Source: Glacieibacterium arshaanense (lineage in GTDB: Bacteria > Pseudomonadota > Alphaproteobacteria > Sphingomonadales > Sphingomonadaceae). From it: a stretch of DNA of 64,000 nucleotides. The first letter of the stretch is position 1. Every line of letters starts with the position of its first letter. Made by a program: the position numbers and the translations under genes. The stretch spans positions 248,001 to 312,000 of the forward strand of contig NZ_SIHO01000001.1 of the NCBI RefSeq assembly GCF_004681125.1, in the 5' to 3' direction. Below are positions 42,094-50,802 of the stretch, piece after piece. The notes below the pieces were generated by a model. That model worked only from the letters and a program-made list of their open reading frames with translations, was not told where the DNA came from and did not search any database.

Positions 42094-42165
42094 CCGGCCC
42101 ACACCCCCGGCCCCGCCACCCATGAGTTTGTCGCAAAGTGCGGCTGGGCCGGGGGTGTGGGCCGG
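42094..42165. repeat. Perfect 20-bp inverted repeat between ssrA and sspB
   Basis: CCGGCCCACACCCCCGGCCC (42094-42113) and its exact reverse complement (42146-42165) enclose 32 nt. No T-run follows. It is unrelated in sequence to families A and B. Confidence 0.8.
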
Positions 42166-42253
42166 CACCTTGCGACGGGCGTGATAACGCGCCGCTTGAC
42201 CGCGGCGGCGCATCACGTCACCTAGGGCGCTTAGCTCACCGGAGTCGCACATC

Positions 42254-42721
42254 GTGACCGATACGCCCGTCGACAGCCTGATACCGTACGACGAGATCGT
42301 GCAGGACGCGCTGCGTTCGGTCGTCCAGCGCGTGCTTGAACGCATCGATGCCGAAGGCGGACTGCCCGGCAACCACCATTTCTACATCGCTTTCCGTACC
42401 CGCTATCCGGGCGTCGAGATGCCCAAGCACCTGCTCGAGCGCTATCCCGAAGAAATGACCATCGTCATCCAGCACCGCTATTGGGATCTGAAGATCGACG
42501 ACAAGCATTTCGAAATCGGCCTGAGCTTCAACCAGGTGCCGGCCAAGCTGTCGATCCCGTTCGATGCGGTGACCGGCTTTGTCGACCCGGCGGTCGATTT
42601 CACGCTGCAGTTCCCCATGAAGGAGGGCGAAGTCGCCCCCGAACCCGAACCGGCACCGCCGATCGTGCAGGGTGAACCCGGCTCGAACGTCGTGACAATG
42701 GACGCGTTTCGAAAGAAATAG
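42254..42721 (+). CDS. sspB: ClpXP adaptor SspB (alphaproteobacterial type)
   Basis: A 155-residue adaptor that binds the ssrA tag and hands tagged proteins to ClpXP. It starts at a GTG. The core (LPGNHHFYIAFRTRYPGVEMPKHLLERYPEEMTIVIQHRYWDLKI and FNQVPAKLSIPFDAVTGFVDP) is the tag-binding domain of the alpha class. An acidic Pro/Glu linker (EPEPAPPI) leads to the C-terminal ClpX-binding tail VTMDAFRKK. Its position directly after ssrA links the maker of the tag and its reader. Confidence 0.93.
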   Translation: MTDTPVDSLIPYDEIVQDALRSVVQRVLERIDAEGGLPGNHHFYIAFRTRYPGVEMPKHLLERYPEEMTIVIQHRYWDLKIDDKHFEIGLSFNQVPAKLSIPFDAVTGFVDPAVDFTLQFPMKEGEVAPEPEPAPPIVQGEPGSNVVTMDAFRKK

Positions 42722-42733
42722 CGGCAGGTTTAA

Positions 42734-42825
42734 GGGCCTCCGGCGGGCAGGGCCTCGGGCCCTGCACCCAATTGTTTGGCGCTCTTCAAATGGGTGCAGG
42801 CCTCAGGCTTGCCCGCCGGAGGCTC
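42734..42825. repeat. Family A repeat, full inverted pair (copy A4)
   Basis: Left unit GGGCCTCCGGCGGGCAGGG...CCCTGCACCC, a spacer ATTGTTTGGCGCTCTTCAAAT, and the right unit in reverse. It lies between the convergent sspB and alcohol dehydrogenase genes. The spacer is nearly identical to that of copies A6 and A8. Confidence 0.9.
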
Positions 42826-42826
42826 T

Positions 42827-43918
42827 TTAATCATCGAAAACAATCACTGACCGCGCCACCGACCCGCGCGCCAGTTCCTCGAACGCCTCGTTGATGCGCG
42901 ACAGCGGGATGCGCTGCGAGATCAGCTCCTCGACCTTCAACTTGCCCTGCATGTAGAGCTCGACGTAGCGCGGGATGTCGATCGGCGGTCGCACGCTGCC
43001 CATGTACGAGCCCTGGATGGCGCGCTCGCCGATGGTCAGCGTGATGCCGGGGACTTCGATGTTGACGCCGGGCGAAATGACACCGGCGATGGTCGCGGTG
43101 CCGCCGCGCGCCAGCATCCGGTAGGCTTGCTGCGCGGTCTGCGGCAGGCCGATAGCTTCGATGGCATGGTCGACGCCCCAGTTTTCGGTCAGCGCCATCA
43201 CCGCCTCGACAGGGTCGCAGGTCGAGGCATCGATGATGTCGGTGGCGCCGAACTTCTTCGCCATTTCAAGCTTCATCGGTATGCGGTCGACGGCGATGAC
43301 ACGGCGTGCGCCTGCTACTGACGCGCCGTTGACCGCCGCCAGCCCGACGCCGCCGCAGCCGATGACGACGACGGTTTCGCCGGGATGCACATTGGCGGTG
43401 CGCGTCGCGGCGCCAAAGCCGGTGGTGACGCCGCAGCTGATCAGGCAGGCGCAATCGAACGGCATGTCGTGGCGGATCGCCACGCAGCCGCTGTCGTGCA
43501 CCAGCATGTACTCAGCGAAAGATCCGGTGCCGCAGAATTGTTCGAGCGGCTGGCCGTTCGCCGTCAGCCGCGGCGCCTCGCCGGCACCGCGCCGCGCTTC
43601 GGACGGCATGCAGCGGTTGGGGTGGCCGCTCAGGCAATGCTGGCAGTGGCCGCAGTGGAACACCAGATTGGCGATGACATGGTCGCCCGGCTTGACATTG
43701 GTGACGGCGCTACCGACGCGTTCGACGATGCCGGCGGCTTCATGGCCAAGCACAATCGGCAGTGCGGCGGGCAGGTGGCCATCGATGACGTGCAGGTCCG
43801 AATGGCACAGCCCGACCGCCTTGACGCGCACCAGCACCTCGCGTGGGCCGGGTTCTGCGACGGCGACCTCCTCGATCTGCATGGGCTTGCCGATTTCGCG
43901 GAATACTGCTGCCTTCAT
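42827..43918 (-). CDS. Zinc-dependent alcohol dehydrogenase
   Basis: A 363-residue medium-chain dehydrogenase. The catalytic zinc site begins [13 protein letters not shown], with [12 protein letters not shown] next. The structural zinc ligands are [15 protein letters not shown] (four Cys). The NAD-binding fingerprint is [17 protein letters not shown]. The insertion after the structural zinc loop ([23 protein letters not shown]) resembles class III/benzyl-alcohol-type enzymes. The substrate is undetermined. It converges on sspB and is divergent from fumC, with 142 nt between the start codons. Confidence 0.9.
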   Translation of the reverse strand: MKAAVFREIGKPMQIEEVAVAEPGPREVLVRVKAVGLCHSDLHVIDGHLPAALPIVLGHEAAGIVERVGSAVTNVKPGDHVIANLVFHCGHCQHCLSGHPNRCMPSEARRGAGEAPRLTANGQPLEQFCGTGSFAEYMLVHDSGCVAIRHDMPFDCACLISCGVTTGFGAATRTANVHPGETVVVIGCGGVGLAAVNGASVAGARRVIAVDRIPMKLEMAKKFGATDIIDASTCDPVEAVMALTENWGVDHAIEAIGLPQTAQQAYRMLARGGTATIAGVISPGVNIEVPGITLTIGERAIQGSYMGSVRPPIDIPRYVELYMQGKLKVEELISQRIPLSRINEAFEELARGSVARSVIVFDD

Positions 43919-44060
43919 GGACGTTCACCTCCCAAGTGCGGCGCTGCGGCGCCTGTTTCGTTGGGGCGATAGTCCGCGCGATTGTGCAGCATTGCAACCC
44001 CATTGGGTGGGCGGGCGGCGATGCGCTATGCTGGCCGCCGTGGCGACACTGGAGACATTT

Positions 44061-45443
44061 ATGGCAACGCGAACCGAGACTGACAGCCTAGGCGCCGTCG
44101 AGGTGCCGGCCGATGCTTATTGGGGCGCGCAGACGCAGCGCAGCATTGAAAATTTCCCGTTTCCGCCGCGTGAACGCATGCCGATCGAAATCATCCACGC
44201 GCTGGCGATCATCAAGGGCGCGGCCGCAGCGGTCAATCGTAGCCACGGTCTCGACGCCGGGCTGGCCGATGCCATCGAAGCCGCTGCCGCTGCGGTCGCC
44301 GCCGGCGCGCATGACGACCAGTTCCCGCTGACGATCTGGCAGACCGGTTCGGGCACGCAAACCAACATGAACGTCAACGAGGTCATCGCCGGGCTGGCCA
44401 ATGAAGCGCTGACGGGCAAGCGCGGCGGCAAGGCGCCGGTGCACCCCAACGACCATGTCAACATGGCGCAATCGTCGAACGATTGCTTCCCCACCGCGCT
44501 GCACATCGCTGCCGCGCGGATGGCCACGCAGCGGCTCATGCCGGCGCTCGACAGGCTGCACGCCGCGCTGGCGGCCAAGCAGGCAGCCTGGGCCGACATC
44601 GTCAAGATCGGCCGCACACACCTGCAGGACGCAACGCCGCTGACGCTGGGGCAGGAGTTTTCAGGTTATGCCAACCAGCTGTATCGCTGCCGCGCGCGCA
44701 TCGAACCCGCGGTGATGCACGGCATGTGCCAGCTGGCGCAAGGTGGCACGGCAGTCGGCACCGGGCTCAACGCGCCGCCGGGGTTCGGCGGTGCGATTGC
44801 TGCTGAGATCGCGCGACGCACCGGCCTGCCGTTCTTCACCGCCGAAAACAAGTTCGAGGCGCTGGCGAGCAACGATCCGCTGGTGCATCTGTCGAGCACG
44901 CTCAATACGCTGGCGGTGGCGCTGACCAAGATCGGCAACGATATCCGCCTGCTCGGCAGCGGGCCGCGCGCCGGCATCGGCGAGCTGTCGTTGCCCGAAA
45001 ACGAGCCCGGCAGTTCTATCATGCCCGGCAAGGTCAACCCGACGCAGAGCGAAATGCTGACGATGGTGGCGGCGCAGGTCATCGGCAACCATGCCGCGGT
45101 CACGGTTGGTGGTATGCAAGGCCAGTTCGAACTCAATGTGTTCAAGCCGCTGATCGGCGCCAATGTGCTGCGCTCGATCGACCTGCTGAGTGTGGCGATG
45201 GACAGTTTCGCGACGCGTTGCGTCGAGGGACTGGTCGCCAACCGCGACCGCATCGCCGAACTGGTCGAACGCTCGCTGATGCTGGTGACCGCGCTGACGC
45301 CTGAAATCGGCTATGACGCAGCGTCGAAGATCGCCCGTCACGCGCATGCCAAAGGTCTGACGCTGCTCGAGGCCGCCCTAGCGCTCGGCCTCATCGACGA
45401 ACCCCGCTTCCGCGCGCTGGTCCGTCCCGAAACCATGACCTGA
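44061..45443 (+). CDS. fumC: Class II fumarate hydratase
   Basis: A 460-residue TCA-cycle enzyme interconverting fumarate and malate. The superfamily signature [15 protein letters not shown], with the mobile catalytic loop, is near residue 317. [15 protein letters not shown] and [14 protein letters not shown] give the other two active-site regions. The ATG at 44061 ([28 protein letters not shown]) is the standard start; the frame is open for 300 codons upstream only because it is antisense to the dehydrogenase gene. Confidence 0.97.
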   Translation: MATRTETDSLGAVEVPADAYWGAQTQRSIENFPFPPRERMPIEIIHALAIIKGAAAAVNRSHGLDAGLADAIEAAAAAVAAGAHDDQFPLTIWQTGSGTQTNMNVNEVIAGLANEALTGKRGGKAPVHPNDHVNMAQSSNDCFPTALHIAAARMATQRLMPALDRLHAALAAKQAAWADIVKIGRTHLQDATPLTLGQEFSGYANQLYRCRARIEPAVMHGMCQLAQGGTAVGTGLNAPPGFGGAIAAEIARRTGLPFFTAENKFEALASNDPLVHLSSTLNTLAVALTKIGNDIRLLGSGPRAGIGELSLPENEPGSSIMPGKVNPTQSEMLTMVAAQVIGNHAAVTVGGMQGQFELNVFKPLIGANVLRSIDLLSVAMDSFATRCVEGLVANRDRIAELVERSLMLVTALTPEIGYDAASKIARHAHAKGLTLLEAALALGLIDEPRFRALVRPETMT

Positions 45444-45450
45444 ACAACCG

Positions 45451-45486
45451 GGTGCAGGCCTCAGGCCTGCCCGCCGGAGGCCCTTA
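45451..45486. repeat. Family A repeat, single unit (copy A5)
   Basis: GGGTGCAGGCCTCAGGCCTG followed by CCCGCCGGAGGCCCTT, the right half of the element, 7 nt after the fumC stop. Confidence 0.88.
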
Positions 45487-45549
45487 AATCCCGCTGGCGA
45501 TTTCCCCGGGGTCGATGCAATGTCAAGCAGGGCAAGCAGGGGACACGGC

Positions 45550-47256
45550 ATGCAAATTAATCGCAGGTGGGCGCTCGGGCTGGGCGCGGCGGCGAGCGTT
45601 GCGCTGGCGAGCGCCGGTCGCGCAGCGACAGTGGGAGCGGCGCGGATCAACGTGCTGGCGCCGGGTGCGGGCGATGCGGGCGCGATGCTCAAGGCGCTCG
45701 GCGACTATGCCGCAACCGAGATGAACGCATGGGGGCTGCCGGGGATGACGCTATCGGTGCGCGGGCCGAAGGGGCTGCGCGCGGTGATGACGCTGGGGCT
45801 TTCGGACATCGAACGCGGCTTGCCGGTCCGGCCCGACCAGCTGTTCCAGATCGGCTCGATATCGAAGTCGCTGGTGGCGCTATGTCTGTACCGGCTGGCG
45901 GCACAAGGGCGGCTGAACCTCGATGCCCCGATGGCGGAAGTGTTGCCCGGCGTGCCGCTGCCGGTGCCGGTGACCGTGCAACAGTTGCTCGAACACAGCA
46001 GCGGGCTGGCGCATGACGCGCCACTGTTCCCGCGCGTCAATGGCAACATGCTGTGGACGGGGTTCACGCCCGGCACGCGGTTTTCGTACAGCAACACCGG
46101 CTATGATTTGCTCGGCCACGTCGTGTCGCAGATCACCGGCAAGACCTATGCGGCCGCCTGCCGCGAGCTGGTGCTGGTGCCACTCGGCATGACGCACGCC
46201 GAGCCGGTGATCGTGGCGCGCGACCGGCCGCGCTATGCCATCGGCTATGTGCCGACGCTGGGCGACCGTGTCTATTTCCCCGGCGCCGAGTGGACGGCGG
46301 GGCCGTGGTTCGATGCTGATATTCCGGCGGGCTCGGTCGCGGCAACGCCAGCCGACATGTTGCGCTACCTCGACATGCTGGCGCAGCTTGCGGCGGGCAA
46401 GGGCGGCGCGCTGATGACCGATGCGCTCGCCAAGCGCTTTGTCACCGCCACCGTCGATGCACCCGATTTCGGCAAGGGCGCGCGCTACGGCGCCGGGCTG
46501 GCGACGATCGATATCGATGACCACAAATGTCTGCATCACACCGGCGGCATGATCAGCTTCAGCTCGTCGATGATGTTCGATGCGGCGGTCGATGGCGGTG
46601 TGTTTGCCAGCAGCAACGTCGGCAACATCAACTATCGCCCGCGCGAAATCACCCGCTACGGCTGCCGCTTGCTGCGCGCCTATGCCGAGGGCAAGCCGCT
46701 GCCCGAAACGCCAGCGGTCCGTACCCAGCCGCCGGTCGAGGACCCAATCAACTACATCGGCAACTACCGCGCCGCGAACGGCAGCGCGATCGACATCGTG
46801 CCCTATTTCGATGGCATCGCGGTGCGTGTCGGCAGTGTCTATGGCAGCATGAAGCCGATTGGCGCGACGAACTTCCTGACCGATCACCCGGCGCTCTACG
46901 CGCACGAAATCGCCTTTGACGCGGGCTCGACGACACGCGACCGACTGTGGTGGGGCGGCACGCTTTACGGCCGCGATGCGCCGCTCGCCACGCCGCCAGT
47001 CCCGGCCAAGCTCGCGGCGCGCGCCGGCAGTTATTATAGCAGCGACTCCTGGGTCGGCGGCATCTCGGTCGTGGCACGCGGTGACACGCTTGTCGCCGAA
47101 GGCGCCGGGCCGCTGAGCGAAAGCCCCGACGGCAGCTGGCGCTTCGCCGACTCCGAAATGGCTGCCGAACGCCTGTGGTTCGACGCGCCGCTGGCGGGTC
47201 GCATGCAGCGCGCCAGCTTTTCGGGCGGCGACATGTGGCGATTCAACGATGTTTGA
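45550..47256 (+). CDS. Exported serine hydrolase, beta-lactamase fold (class C/esterase type)
   Basis: A 568-residue penicillin-binding-protein-like hydrolase. Residues 1-28 (MQINRRWALGLGAAASVALASAG) form a signal with a twin-Arg pair, so Tat export is possible. The nucleophile motif is SISK (FQIGSISKSLVAL) and the Tyr motif FSYSNTGYDLLG. A C-terminal domain of about 170 residues (from NYIGNYRAANGSAIDIV) is beta-rich and unassigned, like the DUF3471-type appendices of such esterases. Whether the substrate is a peptide, ester or beta-lactam cannot be told; resistance is not implied. It is an isolated gene flanked on both sides by family A repeats. Confidence 0.85.
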   Translation: MQINRRWALGLGAAASVALASAGRAATVGAARINVLAPGAGDAGAMLKALGDYAATEMNAWGLPGMTLSVRGPKGLRAVMTLGLSDIERGLPVRPDQLFQIGSISKSLVALCLYRLAAQGRLNLDAPMAEVLPGVPLPVPVTVQQLLEHSSGLAHDAPLFPRVNGNMLWTGFTPGTRFSYSNTGYDLLGHVVSQITGKTYAAACRELVLVPLGMTHAEPVIVARDRPRYAIGYVPTLGDRVYFPGAEWTAGPWFDADIPAGSVAATPADMLRYLDMLAQLAAGKGGALMTDALAKRFVTATVDAPDFGKGARYGAGLATIDIDDHKCLHHTGGMISFSSSMMFDAAVDGGVFASSNVGNINYRPREITRYGCRLLRAYAEGKPLPETPAVRTQPPVEDPINYIGNYRAANGSAIDIVPYFDGIAVRVGSVYGSMKPIGATNFLTDHPALYAHEIAFDAGSTTRDRLWWGGTLYGRDAPLATPPVPAKLAARAGSYYSSDSWVGGISVVARGDTLVAEGAGPLSESPDGSWRFADSEMAAERLWFDAPLAGRMQRASFSGGDMWRFNDV

Positions 47257-47268
47257 GTTCAAAGTGAA

Positions 47269-47365
47269 GAGCCTCCGGCGGGCAGGGCCTGAGGCCCTGC
47301 ACCCGATTGTTATGCGCTCTTCAAATGGGTGCAGGCCTCAGGCCTGCCCGCCGGAGGCCCTTGAA
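47269..47365. repeat. Family A repeat, full inverted pair (copy A6)
   Basis: Both units plus the conserved spacer ATTGTTATGCGCTCTTCAAAT. It starts 13 nt after the serine-hydrolase stop and lies ahead of gmk. Confidence 0.92.
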
Positions 47366-47410
47366 TCGTCCCGCGCTTGAACGCGCTCCCCTGAAATGCC
47401 ACAGCAGCGC

Positions 47411-48073
47411 ATGAGCGAATTCATCCATCCCAATCTGACGCAACCGCAGCGCCGCGGGCTGATGTTCGTGCTGTCGTCGCCGTCGGGCGCCGGCAAGACG
47501 ACGATGTCGCGCAAGCTGCTCGAAGACGACGACCATATCACGCTGTCGGTGTCGGCCACGACGCGGGCGCCGCGTGCCGGCGAAATCGATGGCCGCGACT
47601 ATCATTTCGTCGACAACGCGCGCTTCGATGCGATGGTGGCGAACGGCGAGCTGCTCGAATGGGCGCATGTTTTCGGCAACCGCTACGGCACGCCGCGCGC
47701 CGCGGTCGAGGCAACGCTGCACGCCGGCCGCGACGTTTTGTTCGATATCGACTGGCAGGGCACGCAGCAGCTCCAGCAGACCGAAGCCGGCGGTGATTTG
47801 GTGCGTGTTTTCATCCTGCCGCCGAACATGGCCGAACTTGAGCGCCGGCTGCGGTCGCGCGCCACCGACAGTGAGGACGTCGTCGCCGGCCGCATGGCGC
47901 GCGCCGCCACCGAAATCAGCCACTGGGGCGAATATGACTATATCCTGGTCAATGACGACGCCGCGCAGTGCCTCGCCGAAATCCGCGCCATCCTCGCGGC
48001 GGAGCGCTTGCGGCGTTTCCGTCAACTCGGGCTGGCGGCATTCGTTCGCGACATGCTAGGCGTCGCGGGCTGA
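47411..48073 (+). CDS. gmk: Guanylate kinase
   Basis: A 220-residue enzyme phosphorylating GMP to GDP. The P-loop is VLSSPSGAGKTTMSRKL. The GMP-binding region contains SATTRAPRAGEIDGRDYHFV and GELLEWAHVFGNRYGTPR, and DVLFDIDWQGTQQL lies in the core. The ATG at 47411 is conventional; a start five codons earlier is possible. An acyl-CoA dehydrogenase follows after 73 nt. Confidence 0.96.
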   Translation: MSEFIHPNLTQPQRRGLMFVLSSPSGAGKTTMSRKLLEDDDHITLSVSATTRAPRAGEIDGRDYHFVDNARFDAMVANGELLEWAHVFGNRYGTPRAAVEATLHAGRDVLFDIDWQGTQQLQQTEAGGDLVRVFILPPNMAELERRLRSRATDSEDVVAGRMARAATEISHWGEYDYILVNDDAAQCLAEIRAILAAERLRRFRQLGLAAFVRDMLGVAG

Positions 48074-48146
48074 AACGAATCGCGCCAACGCGATCACCAA
48101 CACGGCTTCAAGACATTTGGCACGACACTTGGGAAAGGACGACCGC

Positions 48147-49454
48147 ATGACCATGGCCTCCGAATTCGGGTTCAACCCGCACGATGACCTCAACGACCTG
48201 CGCATGAGCGAGGCAGCGACGCCGCTGTATGACCACGTCAAGCGCTTCATCAAGGAAACCGTCGAGCCGATGCAGGCCGAGTGGGTCAAGCTCGGCGAAG
48301 TGCCGCACGACCGCTGGCAGTTCGCGCCGGGCCAGCTCGAAGTGCTCGAAGTCGCCAAGAACAAGGCGAAGGCCGAAGGCCTGTGGAACTTCTTCCTGCC
48401 TGACGCCGAATCGGGCGTCGGCCTGAAGAACCTCGACTACGCCTATATCGCCGCCGAACTCGGCAAGGCGCCGATGGCCTCCGAAGTCATGAACTGCGCT
48501 GCGCCCGACACCGGCAACATGGAAGTGCTCGAACGCGTCGGCACCCCCGAACAGAAGAAGAAGTGGCTCGAACCGCTGATGAACGGCGAAATCCGTTCGG
48601 CCTATGCGATGACCGAACCCGATGTCGCCTCGTCGGATGCCAAGAACATCGCCACCAGCGCCGTGCTCGACGGCGACGAATGGGTCATCAACGGCGAAAA
48701 ATACTATATCTCGGGCGCCGGCGATCCGCGCTGCAAGATCATGATCACCATGGTCCGCACCAGCCCCGATGCCGTGCCCAACAAGCAGCAGTCGCAGATC
48801 CTCGTCCCCACCGACACGCCCGGCGTCAAGATCCTCGGGCCGATGCACGTGTTCGGCCAGGACCACGCACCGCGCGGTCACATGCACATCAAGTTCGACA
48901 ACGTCCGCGTGCCGGCATCGAACATGCTGCTCGGCGAAGGCCGCGGCTTCGAAATCAGCCAGGTCCGCCTCGGGCCGGGGCGCATCCATCACTGCATGCG
49001 CACCATCGGTAAGGCTGAAGCCGCGCTCGACCTGATGCTCAAGCGCGGCGTGTCGCGCAAGGCATTCGGCCAGAAGATCGCCTATCTCGGCGGCAACCTC
49101 GAAATCATCTCGCGCGCCCGTATCGACATCGAAGCGATGCGCCTGATGGTTTTGAAGGCCGCCAAGGCAATGGACGTGCTCGGCAACCGCGAAGCCCGCA
49201 TCTGGGTCTCGATGGTCAAGGCCATGGTCCCCGAACGCGTCTGCGAAATCATCGACCAGGCGATGCAAATCCATGGCGCCACCGGCATTTCGCACTGGTC
49301 GCCGCTGTCGGAAATGTACACCGATGTCCGCCACCTGCGCTTCGCCGACGGTCCCGATGAAGTCCACCACATGGTCGTCGGCCGCAACGAAGTACGCCGC
49401 TATGAAAACAGCCCGGCCGATGACATTACGCCGGCGGTGGTTTGGCGCAACTAG
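48147..49454 (+). CDS. Acyl-CoA dehydrogenase
   Basis: A 435-residue FAD enzyme of the acyl-CoA dehydrogenase superfamily. SAYAMTEPDVASSDAKNI is the flavin/substrate-loop signature, and the C-terminal domain has RIHHCMRTIGKAEAALDLM and MQIHGATGISHWSPLSEMYTDVRHLRFADGPDEVH. The tail resembles the ACAD10/11-like subgroup. GGAAAGGAC precedes the ATG at 48147. No beta-oxidation partner is adjacent, so chain-length preference is open. A terminator follows. Confidence 0.93.
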   Translation: MTMASEFGFNPHDDLNDLRMSEAATPLYDHVKRFIKETVEPMQAEWVKLGEVPHDRWQFAPGQLEVLEVAKNKAKAEGLWNFFLPDAESGVGLKNLDYAYIAAELGKAPMASEVMNCAAPDTGNMEVLERVGTPEQKKKWLEPLMNGEIRSAYAMTEPDVASSDAKNIATSAVLDGDEWVINGEKYYISGAGDPRCKIMITMVRTSPDAVPNKQQSQILVPTDTPGVKILGPMHVFGQDHAPRGHMHIKFDNVRVPASNMLLGEGRGFEISQVRLGPGRIHHCMRTIGKAEAALDLMLKRGVSRKAFGQKIAYLGGNLEIISRARIDIEAMRLMVLKAAKAMDVLGNREARIWVSMVKAMVPERVCEIIDQAMQIHGATGISHWSPLSEMYTDVRHLRFADGPDEVHHMVVGRNEVRRYENSPADDITPAVVWRN

Positions 49455-49460
49455 GGGGTA

Positions 49461-49500
49461 GGGCCTCCGGCGGGCAGGGGCTTGCCCCTGCACCCGATTG
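49461..49500. repeat. Family A repeat, single unit (copy A7)
   Basis: GGGCCTCCGGCGGGCAGGGG-CTTG-CCCCTGCACCC and the start of the usual spacer (GATTG). It begins 6 nt after the acyl-CoA dehydrogenase stop; the right half is absent. Confidence 0.88.
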
Positions 49501-49504
49501 ATTT

Positions 49505-49543
49505 GGGCCGGCATTCCACAAGGGACGCCGGCCCTTCCTTTTT
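49505..49543 (+). terminator. Terminator after the acyl-CoA dehydrogenase gene
   Basis: GGGCCGGC and GCCGGCCC form an 8-bp stem with a 14-nt loop, followed by the T-rich TTCCTTTTT. Confidence 0.75.
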
Positions 49544-49591
49544 CCCTCTCCCTTGACGGGAGAGTGCGACCCGCGCGCCAGGGTGAGGGTG
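49544..49591. repeat. CCCTCTCCC-type intergenic palindrome
   Basis: CTCTCCC-TTGAC-GGGAGAG followed by GCGCGCCAGGGTGAGGGTG. This resembles a common REP-like intergenic sequence of proteobacterial genomes. It is a single copy here. Confidence 0.6.
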
Positions 49592-49659
49592 ACCTGCCGC
49601 CCGCGTATTTCCCCTTAATTCCGGCTGCCACGCGCTGTGCTACAGACTGCCAACTCGTG

Positions 49660-50802
49660 ATGGCGCAAAGGTCGGTGAATCCAGTGAGTCGTCGTCCATC
49701 AGTGATCGCACCCGGCCGCACAATCGCCGCGTTGGTCATCTGGGCTGCAGCCACTGCGACGGCATCCAGCGCGTCGGAGACCAATGCAAAATCGCCGCCA
49801 CGCTGGACGATTTCCGCCGAAGCCGTCCTGCTCGGCCGCGTCGGCACCGGCAACCAGCCGCTCGTCGCGTTCGTGCCCGGCGATGTCTATTGGTGGACGC
49901 CTTCCGGCCTCAACACGACGAACTATCCCGGTGCCGTTGCGCTCGCCAGTAACCAGCTCGGCCAGCGGTTGGCGCCCGGACCGAAACTGGGCGTGACGTA
50001 TCGTGGCGCATCGGGCTGGAGTGCCGAACTCAGCTATTTCTCGGTGGTCGGGCTGGGTGCCACGCGCACGCGCGGCCCCGAAAACCCCGGGCAATGGTTG
50101 GTGATGAAGGCACCGGGCAGCTTCTGGCAGACGCAGGACTTCGCCTATCAGTCGATGGCGTGGCGCGCTGATTCCGGGCTGCACAGCCTTGAGGCCAACG
50201 TCCGGCGTGATGTGTCGCCACGCGTCACGCTGTTCGCCGGGCTGCGTTGGCTGCAATTGAACGACACGCTGCAGGGCACGCTGACCCCCATCGACATCGG
50301 CGAGCCCGACTGGAAAACCACGGTCATGCCGGCGACGCTCGCCGACGCGAAGCCTATGGCCGGCAGCACGCCAGTCGCCAACCCGCCATTCTGGACGACC
50401 GATACAGGTAACAGCCTCTACGGCGTCCAGATCGGCGCGCGCGCAACGGTCTGGCAGCATGCCCGCTTCTCGGTCGAGGCACTGGCCAAGGCCGGCGTCT
50501 ACGCCAACCACGCCGAACAAGCCGCGCTGGTCAGTATCCGCAAACAGCTCAACCCCGCCAGCGCCGCCGTCAACACCACGAGCTTCGTCGGCGAGGGCGG
50601 TCTGGTCGCGCGGTTTGGCGTCACTGACGCCGTCGCGTTCAAACTCGGCTACGACATTCTATGGCTAAACGGCGTCGCGCTGGCGCCGACGCAGATCGCG
50701 CAAATGAGCACGACGCCCACTACGGTCACCGCGACCGGCGTCGATACGGGCGCGTCGACGCTGTTCCAGGGTCTCAGCTTCGGGGTTGAATACACCTTCT
50801 AG
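49660..50802 (+). CDS. Predicted outer-membrane beta-barrel protein
   Basis: A 380-residue exported protein. The likely signal peptide covers about residues 10-45 (APGRTIAALVIWAAATATASSA). The start is unsure: ATG 49660, GTG 49675 and GTG 49684 are all in frame. The mature chain is a run of amphipathic strands (WTISAEAVLLGRV, LGVTYRGASGWSAELSYFSVVG, VTLFAGLRWLQLND, LYGVQIGARATVWQHARFSVEAL, AFKLGYDILWLNGVAL) and ends LSFGVEYTF, the terminal-Phe strand recognised by the BAM machinery. No further family is recognised. Its stop shares CTAG with the convergent protease gene. Confidence 0.75.
   Translation: MAQRSVNPVSRRPSVIAPGRTIAALVIWAAATATASSASETNAKSPPRWTISAEAVLLGRVGTGNQPLVAFVPGDVYWWTPSGLNTTNYPGAVALASNQLGQRLAPGPKLGVTYRGASGWSAELSYFSVVGLGATRTRGPENPGQWLVMKAPGSFWQTQDFAYQSMAWRADSGLHSLEANVRRDVSPRVTLFAGLRWLQLNDTLQGTLTPIDIGEPDWKTTVMPATLADAKPMAGSTPVANPPFWTTDTGNSLYGVQIGARATVWQHARFSVEALAKAGVYANHAEQAALVSIRKQLNPASAAVNTTSFVGEGGLVARFGVTDAVAFKLGYDILWLNGVALAPTQIAQMSTTPTTVTATGVDTGASTLFQGLSFGVEYTF

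Noticed and set aside
41731-42372. 213-codon minus-strand frame across ssrA
   Set aside because: It runs through the tmRNA, its terminator and the start of sspB; the RNA gene explains the conservation.
43161-44060. 300-codon N-terminal extension of fumC
   Set aside because: The upstream part is antisense to the alcohol dehydrogenase; fumarase of normal length starts at 44061.
45550-47256. Beta-lactam resistance gene
   Set aside because: The fold is shared by many esterases and peptidases; the length and extra C-terminal domain do not match dedicated beta-lactamases.
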